From NCBI GenBank assembly GCA_037190225.1, contig JBBCJL010000011.1:124001-188000 (forward strand): a stretch of DNA of 64,000 bases. The letters are read 5' to 3'. Under the pieces are notes generated by a model, which was not told the DNA's origin, ran no database searches, and saw nothing but the letters and a program-made list of their open reading frames with translations. Position numbers and translations under genes: made by a program. Positions 10,147-18,170 of the stretch are shown in pieces (position 1 is the stretch's first letter; each line of letters starts with the position of its first letter). The DNA comes from MKSF01 sp037190225. Lineage in GTDB: Bacteria; Bacteroidota; Bacteroidia; Chitinophagales; Chitinophagaceae.

Positions 10147-10653
10147 ATGGCATCAGAAAAACGCTATTTATTTCTCGTTGACGACGAACCCATTCAGAAT
10201 GAAATGCTGAAAGATTACCTGACAGAGCGTTTCCTATATGAGATTGTGGTGTTTGATAACGGGGAGGAGGCATTGAAGAAAATGCATCTGCACCCGGAAA
10301 TATTAGTTTTGGATTATTACCTGAACGCCAATAACCCGAACGCCAAAAATGGTATTGAAATTCTCAAGCAGATCAAAGAAATATCGCCTTCAACGCAAGT
10401 GATAGCCTTGTCGGGACAGGATAAAATAGAAGTAGCCATAGATACGATAAAATTCGGCGCGTACGATTACGTGGTAAAAGGCGAAAGCGCTTTTTCCAGG
10501 ATAGAGAATATTATCAATAACCTGTCCGAGCTGCACAAGATGCGAACCATCAATAAGGCCCAGAAAAACACTATCACGTTCTTATCTATCGTCATTGTGC
10601 TCATTATCCTGTGCTCGCTCTATTTCCTGCTGATCAGGCCTATGATGAGATAA
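10147..10653 (+). CDS. Single receiver-domain protein with C-terminal membrane helix
   Basis: This 168-residue protein has a CheY-like receiver domain at about 5-125, with acidic residues D12/D13, phospho-acceptor D56 in LVLDYYL and the conserved lysine in YVVKGES. There is no DNA-binding output domain. Instead a hydrophobic helix at about 143-163 (ITFLSIVIVLIILCSLYFLL) would tether it to the inner membrane, with the receiver on the cytoplasmic side. It sits directly behind the hybrid kinase and could be its phosphorylation target. The output is unknown: it may act by localisation or by partner binding. Confidence 0.82.
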   Translation: MASEKRYLFLVDDEPIQNEMLKDYLTERFLYEIVVFDNGEEALKKMHLHPEILVLDYYLNANNPNAKNGIEILKQIKEISPSTQVIALSGQDKIEVAIDTIKFGAYDYVVKGESAFSRIENIINNLSELHKMRTINKAQKNTITFLSIVIVLIILCSLYFLLIRPMMR

Positions 10654-10688
10654 ACCCTTACTTTTTATCAAAGTTATATTATAATATT

Positions 10689-10722
10689 AAAAGGTTTGCT
10701 GTAATTCAGCAAACCTTTTTCT
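10689..10722 (+). terminator. Intrinsic terminator after the receiver gene
   Basis: A 13-bp stem (10689-10701 with 10707-10719) around a 5-nt loop is followed by Ts. It lies 35 bp after the receiver stop codon and closes the kinase-receiver unit. Confidence 0.9.
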
Positions 10723-10793
10723 TATCGTGACCTGCCGGGTTAAAGGGCTCAGGGCCGGACAGCCCCCTGTCGTTCCCAATCACAGGGAACCCA

Positions 10794-10826
10794 TAAAAAA
10801 ATGCTGTCCTGTATAAGGACAGCATT
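10794..10826 (-). terminator. Intrinsic terminator at the end of the ribosomal protein operon
   Basis: An 11-bp stem (10800-10810 with 10816-10826, AATGCTGTCCT paired with AGGACAGCATT) is followed on the minus strand by a T-run (the A-run at 10795-10801). It lies 23 bp beyond the rplF stop and ends the operon there. Confidence 0.88.
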
Positions 10827-10848
10827 GTAAATATATTGCTGAAGGGGA

Positions 10849-11403
10849 TTATTTACCCGCAGTCTTACCTGCTTTACGGCGAACGATCTCACCCTGGAAT
10901 CTGACACCTTTTCCTTTGTACGGCTCAGGCTTACGGATACTGCGGATCTTGGCAGCTACCTGTCCGACCAGTTGCTTGTCAATAGACTCTAAAGTTACTA
11001 CCGGCGGCTTACCTTTTTCCATTACTGCAGTAGCTTTCACTTCCTGTGGCAGGTCAAAGATAATATTGTGAGAATAACCCAGTGACATATCCAGTTGCTG
11101 ACCGGTTACGGCAGCACGGTAACCTACCCCTACCAGTTCCAGCACGAGCTTGAAGCCATTGGTAACACCTTCCACCATATTGGCGATCAGGGCGCGGGTC
11201 AGGCCGTGTACGGCACGGTGACGGATCTGGTCTGTAGGGCGGGTAATGGTTACTTCATTACCGTTCACTTCTACTTTCAGGTCCTTATCAATAGTCTGGG
11301 ATAACTCACCTTTAGGGCCTTTTACTGTAACAGTATTATCGTTAGCTACTGTCAGGCTTACCTTATCACCTAAAGTGATAATCTTTTTACCTATACGAGA
11401 CAT
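10849..11403 (-). CDS. rplF: 50S ribosomal protein L6
   Basis: The 184-residue product starts MSRIGKKII and has the two-fold L6 domain architecture, ending in the KPEPYKGKGVRF motif that contacts 23S rRNA near the sarcin-ricin loop. It is the last gene of the cluster: a terminator follows 23 bp later and the next gene is convergent. In most bacteria rplR would follow, so the spc part of the cluster is cut off here. A 178-bp spacer separates it from rpsH. Confidence 0.98.
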   Translation of the reverse strand: MSRIGKKIITLGDKVSLTVANDNTVTVKGPKGELSQTIDKDLKVEVNGNEVTITRPTDQIRHRAVHGLTRALIANMVEGVTNGFKLVLELVGVGYRAAVTGQQLDMSLGYSHNIIFDLPQEVKATAVMEKGKPPVVTLESIDKQLVGQVAAKIRSIRKPEPYKGKGVRFQGEIVRRKAGKTAGK

Positions 11404-11581
11404 AAAATATGTTTTATATAAATGATTTAAAATATAGCGTCAGTTAGTGTTCAGTTACCGTATAGGAAAGAACTTAAATTGTCTAACCGACTTTTGAAAG
11501 TTCAGATAAGGATAACTGCGGCTATTGTGATAGTATAAGCTATCCTTATTGACATTGTATATTGTTACAGGTAAGCTATTA

Positions 11582-11980
11582 TTACCAGATATGGCACAAT
11601 ACTTCACCGCCTACGTTATTCGCACGCGCTTCTTTATCGGTCATTACACCCTTTGAAGTAGAAAGGATGGCTATACCTAAGCCGTTCTTTACTTTTTTCA
11701 GTTCGGCAGGCTTGGCATACTGACGTAAACCCGGGCGGCTCACTCTCTCCAGGGAACGGATCAGCGGCTCTTTGGTAGCGGCATCGTATTTCAAAGCTAT
11801 TTTGATAATACCCTGTTTGTTATCATCTTCGAATTTATACTTTAAGATATAACCTTTATCGTATAAAATCTCGGTGATACGTTTTTTCAAATTTGAAGCT
11901 GGAATTTCCACAATACGATGACGGGCCATTTGAGCATTACGTACACGAGTTAAGAAATCTGCTATTGGATCTGTTACCAT
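11582..11980 (-). CDS. rpsH: 30S ribosomal protein S8
   Basis: The 132-residue protein begins MVTDPIADFLTRVRNAQ and contains the S8 signature STSKGVMTDKEAR near the C terminus. S8 binds the central domain of 16S rRNA and in E. coli represses the spc operon. Here it follows rpsN after a 137-bp spacer; whether the autoregulatory role is kept cannot be judged from sequence. Confidence 0.98.
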   Translation of the reverse strand: MVTDPIADFLTRVRNAQMARHRIVEIPASNLKKRITEILYDKGYILKYKFEDDNKQGIIKIALKYDAATKEPLIRSLERVSRPGLRQYAKPAELKKVKNGLGIAILSTSKGVMTDKEARANNVGGEVLCHIW

Positions 11981-12117
11981 TTTACTTTTGCGTTTTTAAA
12001 TTGTTTGAAAATTGATGAGAGTAACACTACGCTGCGGCAATGTCTTTTCATCTAATTGGTTCAATAGACCTTCTGATAATATGGACCGGGACACTGTGTA
12101 TATCCGGTACGGAAATA

Positions 12118-12387
12118 TTACCAGGAAGATTTAGTAACACCAGGTAATTTGCCATCAAGTGCCATTTCGCGTAAAACCACACGTGAAATACCGAACTGAC
12201 GAACATATCCTTTAGGACGGCCTGTCAATTGACAACGGTTTTTCAAACGAACCGGAGAAGCATTCTTAGGTAATTTATCCAAAGCCTCATAATCTCCGGC
12301 TGCTTTTAAAGCTGCGCGTTTTTCAGCAAACTTGGCAACCATTCTCTCGCGTTTGCGTTGACGGGCTTTTACTGATTCTCTTGCCAT
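12118..12387 (-). CDS. rpsN: 30S ribosomal protein S14 (zinc-free type)
   Basis: The 89-residue product has the S14 core RCQLTGRPKGYVRQFGISR. It lacks the paired CxxC zinc-ribbon cysteines and has the longer N-terminal part, so it is the zinc-independent form. It lies between rplE and rpsH, the usual position. Confidence 0.97.
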   Translation of the reverse strand: MARESVKARQRKRERMVAKFAEKRAALKAAGDYEALDKLPKNASPVRLKNRCQLTGRPKGYVRQFGISRVVLREMALDGKLPGVTKSSW

Positions 12388-12443
12388 TAGTTAGTTACAT
12401 TTATGATCTCCCGGCAACTGCTTACCGGAAGACAGATTTAAAA

Positions 12444-13007
12444 TTATTTTTTGATATTTTTGAAAGGCATACCTAATTCTTTCAGCAATTCGTATGCTTC
12501 TTCATTCGTACCTGCAGAAGTCACGAAAGTAATATCCATACCGGAGATACGGTTTACCTTATCAATATCGATCTCTGGGTAGATGATCTGCTCGGTTACA
12601 CCGAACGTATAGTTGCCACGACCGTCAAAAGCCTTATCGTTAATACCTTTGAAGTCACGAACACGAGGCAGGGAAATAGAGATTAACCTATCCAGGAACT
12701 CGTACATTCTGGCACCACGTAAGGTAACACGCGCACCGATAGGCATGTTCTTACGTAATTTAAAGTTTGAAATATCTTTTTTAGATAAAGTAGGTACTGC
12801 TTTTTGGCCTGCGATAGCTGTCATTTCCTTAACAGCATCATCTACTAATTTTTTATCAGCAACAGAACCCTTAACGCCCTGATTCAAACAGATCTTTTTC
12901 AAGCGTGGCACTTGCATCACTGTTTTGTAATCAAATTTTGCTTTCAACGCAGGAACTACTTCTTCCTGATACTTCTTCTGAAGTCTTGGTGTGTGTGTAG
13001 CGTTCAT
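12444..13007 (-). CDS. rplE: 50S ribosomal protein L5
   Basis: The 187-residue protein contains the L5 signatures MQVPRLKKICLNQG and GRGNYTFGVTEQIIYPEI. L5 binds 5S rRNA and the central protuberance. The start codon lies 2 bp after the rplX stop, one of the few tight junctions in this operon, which suggests translational coupling with L24. Confidence 0.98.
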   Translation of the reverse strand: MNATHTPRLQKKYQEEVVPALKAKFDYKTVMQVPRLKKICLNQGVKGSVADKKLVDDAVKEMTAIAGQKAVPTLSKKDISNFKLRKNMPIGARVTLRGARMYEFLDRLISISLPRVRDFKGINDKAFDGRGNYTFGVTEQIIYPEIDIDKVNRISGMDITFVTSAGTNEEAYELLKELGMPFKNIKK

Positions 13008-13009
13008 TA

Positions 13010-13345
13010 TTAAATTTCTTGACCTGATTTTTTAGAAATACGGATTGCTTTTCCGTCTTTACGTTCACGGCGGATACGTGTTCCGCTATTTTTGGAGGCA
13101 TCAAACAACATCACGTTAGAGATATTGATAGGCGCTTCCTGTTTTACGATACCACCCTGAGGATTCTGAGCAGATGGCTTAACGTGCTTGGTAATGATGT
13201 TAACACCTTCCACCAGCACTCTTCCTTTTAAAGGATATACTGCCAATACCGTCCTGGGTGTAGTGCGATTTTTATCATTACCTGCAATAACTACTACAGA
13301 ATCGCCCTTTTTGATATTGAACTTAGGTTTGAATCTTGTGCTCAT
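13010..13345 (-). CDS. rplX: 50S ribosomal protein L24
   Basis: The 111-residue product has the KOW-motif region KKGDSVVVIAGNDKNR near the N terminus and the VEGVNIITKH segment of L24, an early assembly initiator of the 50S subunit. A TACCTTTG box at 13380-13387 on the minus strand sits in the spacer just upstream, so an internal start is possible. Confidence 0.97.
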   Translation of the reverse strand: MSTRFKPKFNIKKGDSVVVIAGNDKNRTTPRTVLAVYPLKGRVLVEGVNIITKHVKPSAQNPQGGIVKQEAPINISNVMLFDASKNSGTRIRRERKDGKAIRISKKSGQEI

Positions 13346-13402
13346 TGTTTTAAATTCTTATTCCACCACCAACGGGCGGCAAAGGTACAAAATTATTTTT
13401 AA

Positions 13403-13771
13403 TTATAATACTTCGGGTGCCAGGGAAACAATTTTCATATATCCCTTATCACGCAGCTCACGGGCTACAGGTCCGAAGATACGGGTACCGCGTGGATCTC
13501 CGGCGTTGTTTAATAACACTACCGCATTGTCATCAAAGCTGATGTAAGAACCATCTTTACGACGTAATTTGTTTTTTGTACGTACGATAACGGCTTTAGA
13601 AACAGTACCTTTTTTCACTCCACCGGATGGAATAGAATCTTTTACTGTTACTACAATAACATCACCAATTCCGGCATATACTTGGCCACTGTTGCCTAAC
13701 ACACGGATACAAAGCACTTCTTTTGCTCCGCTATTATCAGCTACATTCAGCCTAGATTCTTGTTGTATCAT
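13403..13771 (-). CDS. rplN: 50S ribosomal protein L14
   Basis: The 122-residue protein begins MIQQESRLNVADNSGAKEV and carries the L14 signature around GGVKKGTVSKAVIVRTK. It is full length and well conserved. A 154-bp spacer separates it from rpsQ upstream. Confidence 0.98.
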   Translation of the reverse strand: MIQQESRLNVADNSGAKEVLCIRVLGNSGQVYAGIGDVIVVTVKDSIPSGGVKKGTVSKAVIVRTKNKLRRKDGSYISFDDNAVVLLNNAGDPRGTRIFGPVARELRDKGYMKIVSLAPEVL

Positions 13772-13925
13772 TGTCTTTTCAATTTTACCTGAGCACTGCC
13801 CCGGAGCATATCCGGGGGTTACTCAGAACTAATTATAAATGGTTTCTTATTATGAATTTTACGCTTCCGAAGCGCCGGACAGGTATCCGGGGACTGCTGC
13901 CGGTAGGTATATCGGAAAGGAAGGA

Positions 13926-14189
13926 TTATTTCGCCTTCTCGATCACCTCCACCAGACGCCAGCGCTTGGTCTTACTTAAAGGACGGGTCTCCATGATCCT
14001 TACAGTATCACCGATACCACACTCATTATTCTCATCGTGAGCGTGGAACTTGGTAGTTTTCTTAAGGAATTTACCGTATATAGGGTGCTTTACCTTACGT
14101 TCTACAGCTACTGTTATTGTTTTATGAGCTTTATCACTTGTAACAAGACCGACACGGCTCTTTCTGGTTTTTCTTTCTACTGTTGACAT
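13926..14189 (-). CDS. rpsQ: 30S ribosomal protein S17
   Basis: The 87-residue protein has the OB-fold S17 motifs GLVTSDKAHKTITVAVER and GDTVRIMETRPLSKTKRWRL. It binds the 5' domain of 16S rRNA. It follows rpmC by 32 bp. Confidence 0.98.
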   Translation of the reverse strand: MSTVERKTRKSRVGLVTSDKAHKTITVAVERKVKHPIYGKFLKKTTKFHAHDENNECGIGDTVRIMETRPLSKTKRWRLVEVIEKAK

Positions 14190-14221
14190 TGCTGGAAAGA
14201 TTATAATTTTATGTATTTAAA

Positions 14222-14428
14222 TTATTTGCTCTTCTGAGTTAACTCAGTCTTCAGACGCGCTATCTGGCGACGTACAGAGCGGATTGCCATAGGGTTTTCA
14301 ATAGGGTTGATGGAATGACTGAACTTCATTCTTTTCAGATTCTCTGATTGCTCATTGATCTGATCATTCAACTGCTCTACTGATAAAGAGCTGATCTGCT
14401 CACCCTTGTTTTTATTTGAGTTTGCCAT
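14222..14428 (-). CDS. rpmC: 50S ribosomal protein L29
   Basis: The 68-residue helical protein contains LSVEQLNDQI and an IARLKTEL C-terminal helix of L29, which lies at the peptide exit tunnel. A near-consensus promoter at 14494-14527 lies about 65 bp upstream of its start, so rpmC and the genes behind it may have their own transcript. Confidence 0.95.
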   Translation of the reverse strand: MANSNKNKGEQISSLSVEQLNDQINEQSENLKRMKFSHSINPIENPMAIRSVRRQIARLKTELTQKSK

Positions 14429-14493
14429 TATTATAATGAATAAATGTGTTAATGGATATAACTACTTTATATACACTTTTCATTTTAAGAGTG

Positions 14494-14527
14494 CAAAGGT
14501 ACATAAAATAATTTAATTAGTAACAAA
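14494..14527 (-). promoter_or_regulatory. Internal promoter upstream of rpmC
   Basis: On the minus strand TACCTTTG (14494-14501) is preceded at 22 bp by TTTG (14524-14527). This matches the Bacteroidota housekeeping pattern TTTG-N19/22-TAnnTTTG. It lies in the rplP-rpmC spacer and would give a leader of about 60 nt. Confidence 0.6.
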
Positions 14528-14550
14528 TTACCTAAATCACTAATAAATTT

Positions 14551-14973
14551 TTAGTTACCGTCGTAATCCCTGCGAACTACAAACTTGGTTTTGATCGGTA
14601 ATTTCTGAGCAGCCAGCTCGAAGGCTTCGCGTGCTACCTGCTCAGGTACGCCATCACATTCAAACATGATACGTCCCGGCTTAACTACGGCAGCCCAGTA
14701 CTCAAGGCTACCCTTACCTTTACCCATACGTACTTCCGCCGGCTTGGCTGTGATAGGCTTGTCAGGGAATATTCTGATCCAGACATTACCTTCACGTTTC
14801 ATATGACGGGTCAACGCCTGACGGGCAGCCTCTATTTGACGATTGGTAATCCATTTGGGCTCTAAGGCTTTTAATGCAAAAGAACCAAATGAGATAGTAG
14901 CACCACGTTGTGCATTACCATTGATACGTCCTTTATGTTGTTTACGATGTTTTACTCTTTTTGGTTGTAACAT
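14551..14973 (-). CDS. rplP: 50S ribosomal protein L16
   Basis: The 140-residue protein begins MLQPKRVKHRKQHKGR and contains the L16 signature around RMGKGKGSLEYWAAVVKPG. L16 helps organise the A-site tRNA region of the 50S subunit. A 142-bp spacer separates it from rpsC. Confidence 0.98.
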   Translation of the reverse strand: MLQPKRVKHRKQHKGRINGNAQRGATISFGSFALKALEPKWITNRQIEAARQALTRHMKREGNVWIRIFPDKPITAKPAEVRMGKGKGSLEYWAAVVKPGRIMFECDGVPEQVAREAFELAAQKLPIKTKFVVRRDYDGN

Positions 14974-15115
14974 TGTTGTAAATTTTTAATATCAGATCTG
15001 CCGGCCGGTCTCTGATCAGCATTAAGAGTATAATACCTTCCGGTTATCTGACAAAAAGCTAAACCTTTTATTTGTTATGTGAATATCCAGCCCAGGTAAC
15101 GACGCTGTCCGAATA

Positions 15116-15901
15116 TTAGTCTTTTTTAGGCGCTCTGCCTTTATTGCCACCGCCACGGTTCCTGTCTCCGCCACCACGGTTGCCGCGGTTGTCTCCGCCA
15201 CGGCCGCCTTCGCTCCTGCCGCCACGACGGTCAGAACCTCCGGCTATCAGGTTAGGATTCAGATCTCTCTTACCCAGTACCTCGCCTTTACAGATCCATA
15301 CCTTGATACCGATCTTACCATATACCGTCATTGCGAAAACGGATGCATAGTCGATATCCATACGGAAAGTATGCAAAGGTGTACGGCCCTGCTTGATCTC
15401 TTCGCTACGCGCGATCTCAGCACCGCCCAGACGTCCGCTTACCTTGATCTTGATACCTTCTGCTCCCATGCGCATAGCGGTCGCTATCGCCATTTTCACA
15501 GCTCTTTTATAGCTTACACGGCCTTCGATCTGGCGAGCGATGGTTTCACCCACGATCTGCGCATTGATCTCAGGACGGTAGATCTCTAATATGTTGATCT
15601 GAACATCAGCATTATTAGTTAATTTTTTGATCTCTTCCTTGATACTGTCCACTTCCTGTCCGCCTTTACCGATGATGATACCTGGCTTGGAAGTATGGAT
15701 AGTGATGATTAATTTACCTAAAGTACGCTCAATAACGACACGTGCTACACCACCCTTGTTTATACGAGCGTTAAGGTAAGTACGGATTTTGTGGTCTTCT
15801 ACGATTTTCGCACCAAAATCTCTGGAGTTGCTGTACCACATGGAATCCCATCCACGAATGATACCTAAACGGTTACCTATAGGATTTGCTTTTTGACCCA
15901 T
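15116..15901 (-). CDS. rpsC: 30S ribosomal protein S3 with Gly/Arg-rich tail
   Basis: The 261-residue protein has the S3 start MGQKANPIGNRLGIIRGWDS, a KH domain (GIIIGKGGQEVD) and the C-terminal domain GRLGGAEIARSE. After about residue 215 comes a tail of about 40 residues built of RGG, GGDNRGN and GGGDRNRGGG runs and ending APKKD. E. coli S3 has only 233 residues and no such tail. The tail is probably disordered and could bind RNA. Confidence 0.97.
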   Translation of the reverse strand: MGQKANPIGNRLGIIRGWDSMWYSNSRDFGAKIVEDHKIRTYLNARINKGGVARVVIERTLGKLIITIHTSKPGIIIGKGGQEVDSIKEEIKKLTNNADVQINILEIYRPEINAQIVGETIARQIEGRVSYKRAVKMAIATAMRMGAEGIKIKVSGRLGGAEIARSEEIKQGRTPLHTFRMDIDYASVFAMTVYGKIGIKVWICKGEVLGKRDLNPNLIAGGSDRRGGRSEGGRGGDNRGNRGGGDRNRGGGNKGRAPKKD

Positions 15902-15994
15902 TTTTTAAGTTTTGGATTTCGAAGAGCAGATATTTATTCTACGCTGAATATGATATCCGGTCTGAAATATTTTTTTACTATAGATGAATGAATA

Positions 15995-16342
15995 TTAATT
16001 ATTACGGCTGTCAACGATGATTGTTACATGGTTACTGCGTTTGCGTACACGGTATGCGCGGCCCTGAGGAGCAGGCAGCATACGCTTCAGCATACGGCCA
16101 CCGTCCACATAGATGGTCTTAACATATAAATTGGCACTCTCAACGTCTTGACCTTGGTTTTTCTGTTTCCAGTTATCAATAGCGCTCAGTAATAATTTTT
16201 CCAATGGCACTGAAGGATGCTTCGTGCTGAACTTTAATGTATTTAATGCTAGATCTACGTCTTTACCACGAATCAAATCCGCTAACAGGCGCATTTTGCG
16301 TGGAGAGGTAGGTTCATTGCGTAAACGAGCTATTGCTTCCAT
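15995..16342 (-). CDS. rplV: 50S ribosomal protein L22
   Basis: The 115-residue protein starts MEAIARLRNEPTSPRKMRLL and contains the tunnel-lining loop region DGGRMLKRMLPAPQGRAYRV. The spacer of 93 bp to rpsC contains no recognised feature. Confidence 0.98.
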   Translation of the reverse strand: MEAIARLRNEPTSPRKMRLLADLIRGKDVDLALNTLKFSTKHPSVPLEKLLLSAIDNWKQKNQGQDVESANLYVKTIYVDGGRMLKRMLPAPQGRAYRVRKRSNHVTIIVDSRNN

Positions 16343-16458
16343 TTTGTTTTGATATTTAAATTCCTAAGCGTTTTAGGATAAATATGTAATAAGTGTTAAA
16401 AATCTGTGGTTATTATTTTGGCGTTAACCAGACGCACATTTCGACGCGCTCTTAGGGC

Positions 16459-16731
16459 TTATTTTTTACCGGTACCGGCGTGGCCTCTGAAGTTACGGGT
16501 TGGTGCAAACTCTCCCAGTTTGTGACCTACCATATACTCTGTACAGTAAACGGGAATGAACTTGTTTCCGTTGTGTACGGCAAATGTGTGGCCTACGAAA
16601 TCAGGAGTAATGGTAGAACGGCGGCTCCAGGTTTTGATAACTGTCTTTTTAGTACCGCCTGCATTCATTTTGTCTACTTTCTCTACTAAGTTGTGGTCTA
16701 CGTAAGGACCTTTTTTAATTGAACGACCCAT
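16459..16731 (-). CDS. rpsS: 30S ribosomal protein S19
   Basis: The reading frame is open from 16794, but the conserved S19 start MGRSIKKGPYVD begins at 16731, so I choose that start (90 residues); the extra 21 upstream codons are not conserved-looking. The core GKEFAPTRN-type segment (KLGEFAPTRNFRGHAG) is present. S19 binds the 16S rRNA head with S13. Confidence 0.95.
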   Translation of the reverse strand: MGRSIKKGPYVDHNLVEKVDKMNAGGTKKTVIKTWSRRSTITPDFVGHTFAVHNGNKFIPVYCTEYMVGHKLGEFAPTRNFRGHAGTGKK

Positions 16732-16817
16732 TATAATCGGTGTTTTTGATGATTTGATGAGCAGGATGTGCCTGTGCGGCGCTACCCTGCCCACCCATTT
16801 TATCGGTTATGGAATAA

Positions 16818-17654
16818 TTAGTTTAATTTTTTACCGTCACGGCGCTGGATGATCAGGCGGTTAGACGGCTTGGTCAGGCTGCGTGTTTTCTCACCTTTCG
16901 CGTATTTACCGGTACGGCTGCGTGGGTGACCACCGGAAGATTTACCTTCACCACCACCCATCGGGTGATCTACAGGGTTCATCGCCACACCTCTTGTACG
17001 CGGACGGATGCCTTTCCAGCGGTTACGGCCCGCTTTACCTACAGACTGTAAGCCGTGGTCAGAGTTGGAAACGATACCTACCGTTGCGATACAGGTACCT
17101 AAGATCTTACGTAATTCGCCGGATGGCATTTTCACTACTACGTATTTTTCCTCCTTGGCGCTTAATTGCGCATAAGTACCGGCAGAACGTACCAGCGCAC
17201 CGCCTTTACCCGGCTGCAGCTCGATATTGTGGATCACAGTACCCAGCGGCATGTTCTTCAGCAATAAGGCATTACCCACTTCAGGAGCTGCATTGTCACC
17301 GCTTACGATGGTAGCGCCTACCTGGATGCCCTGGGGAGCGATGATGTATCTTTTCTCACCGTCAGCATAAGCAACCAGTGCGATGAATGCAGTACGGTTC
17401 GGATCGTACTCAATAGTTTTAACTACGGCAGGGATATCCTTTTTGTTACGTTTGAAATCCACGATACGATAGTGATGCTTGTGACCACCACCTCTGTAGC
17501 GCATAGTTAAGCGACCTTTTGAGTTCCTACCTGCTTTGGAATGTTTTACATCCAGTAAGCTTTTTTCGGGTTCGTTGGTAGTAACTTCAGCATAAGCATT
17601 ACCTACTCTCCAGCGTGTACCTGGGGTCGTTGGTTTAAATTTGCGTAAAGCCAT
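16818..17654 (-). CDS. rplB: 50S ribosomal protein L2
   Basis: The 278-residue protein has the L2 core with RYRGGGHKHHYRIVDF and the C-terminal MNPVDHPMGGGEGKS loop, which contains the histidine linked to peptidyl transferase function. It lies between rplW (124-bp spacer) and rpsS, the standard order. Confidence 0.98.
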   Translation of the reverse strand: MALRKFKPTTPGTRWRVGNAYAEVTTNEPEKSLLDVKHSKAGRNSKGRLTMRYRGGGHKHHYRIVDFKRNKKDIPAVVKTIEYDPNRTAFIALVAYADGEKRYIIAPQGIQVGATIVSGDNAAPEVGNALLLKNMPLGTVIHNIELQPGKGGALVRSAGTYAQLSAKEEKYVVVKMPSGELRKILGTCIATVGIVSNSDHGLQSVGKAGRNRWKGIRPRTRGVAMNPVDHPMGGGEGKSSGGHPRSRTGKYAKGEKTRSLTKPSNRLIIQRRDGKKLN

Positions 17655-17778
17655 TGTTTTGAATTTATATGCCCGCCCTATATTTTAGTCAGTTTGTCAG
17701 GACAGGACTTGTTTAATAATAAAATACTTATAAATGTCTATTGCCTCTTGCAGATCAAGAGGCATTAGGACAGTATGC

Positions 17779-18075
17779 TTAGTATGCGAACAGGTCGATC
17801 GAATCTCCTTCCTGCAAAGTCACGATGGCTTTTTTGTAAGAAGGTTTTCTGCCTGATACCAGACCGGTCTTTGTAAAGCGGCTTTTGGCCTTGGCAGGAA
17901 CAACGATTGTGTTCACATCAGTTACGCTGACATTGTAGAATTGCTCTACTGCTTTCTTGATTTCTAATTTGTTGGCGCGTTTGTCCACTACGAATGTATA
18001 ACGGCCCTGTGCTTCCATCTGGCTGTTAACTTTCTCTGTAATACGTGGGCGAACCAAAACTTGTGAAAGATTCAT
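17779..18075 (-). CDS. rplW: 50S ribosomal protein L23
   Basis: The 98-residue protein contains LVRPRITEKVNSQM and the NKLEIKKAVEQFYNVSV segment of L23, the exit-tunnel docking site for trigger factor and SRP. An 8-bp hairpin (17742-17749 with 17757-17764) lies just behind it on the minus strand. It has no T-run, so it may be an mRNA-processing or stabilising structure rather than a terminator. Confidence 0.97.
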   Translation of the reverse strand: MNLSQVLVRPRITEKVNSQMEAQGRYTFVVDKRANKLEIKKAVEQFYNVSVTDVNTIVVPAKAKSRFTKTGLVSGRKPSYKKAIVTLQEGDSIDLFAY

Positions 18076-18170
18076 TTCTTAAAATTTTTTGATCAGATCC
18101 TTAAACTTCAGCAGAATTAAGTTATCTGTTTATCAATAAATAAATTTATTCTCTGTGACTGCCGCCGCAA

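Noticed and set aside
16732..16794. N-terminal extension of S19
   Set aside because: The conserved S19 start begins at 16731; the 21 extra residues look like spacer.
17742..17764. Terminator between rplW and rplB
   Set aside because: The 8-bp hairpin has no T-run on the minus strand, and stopping here would cut off essential genes.
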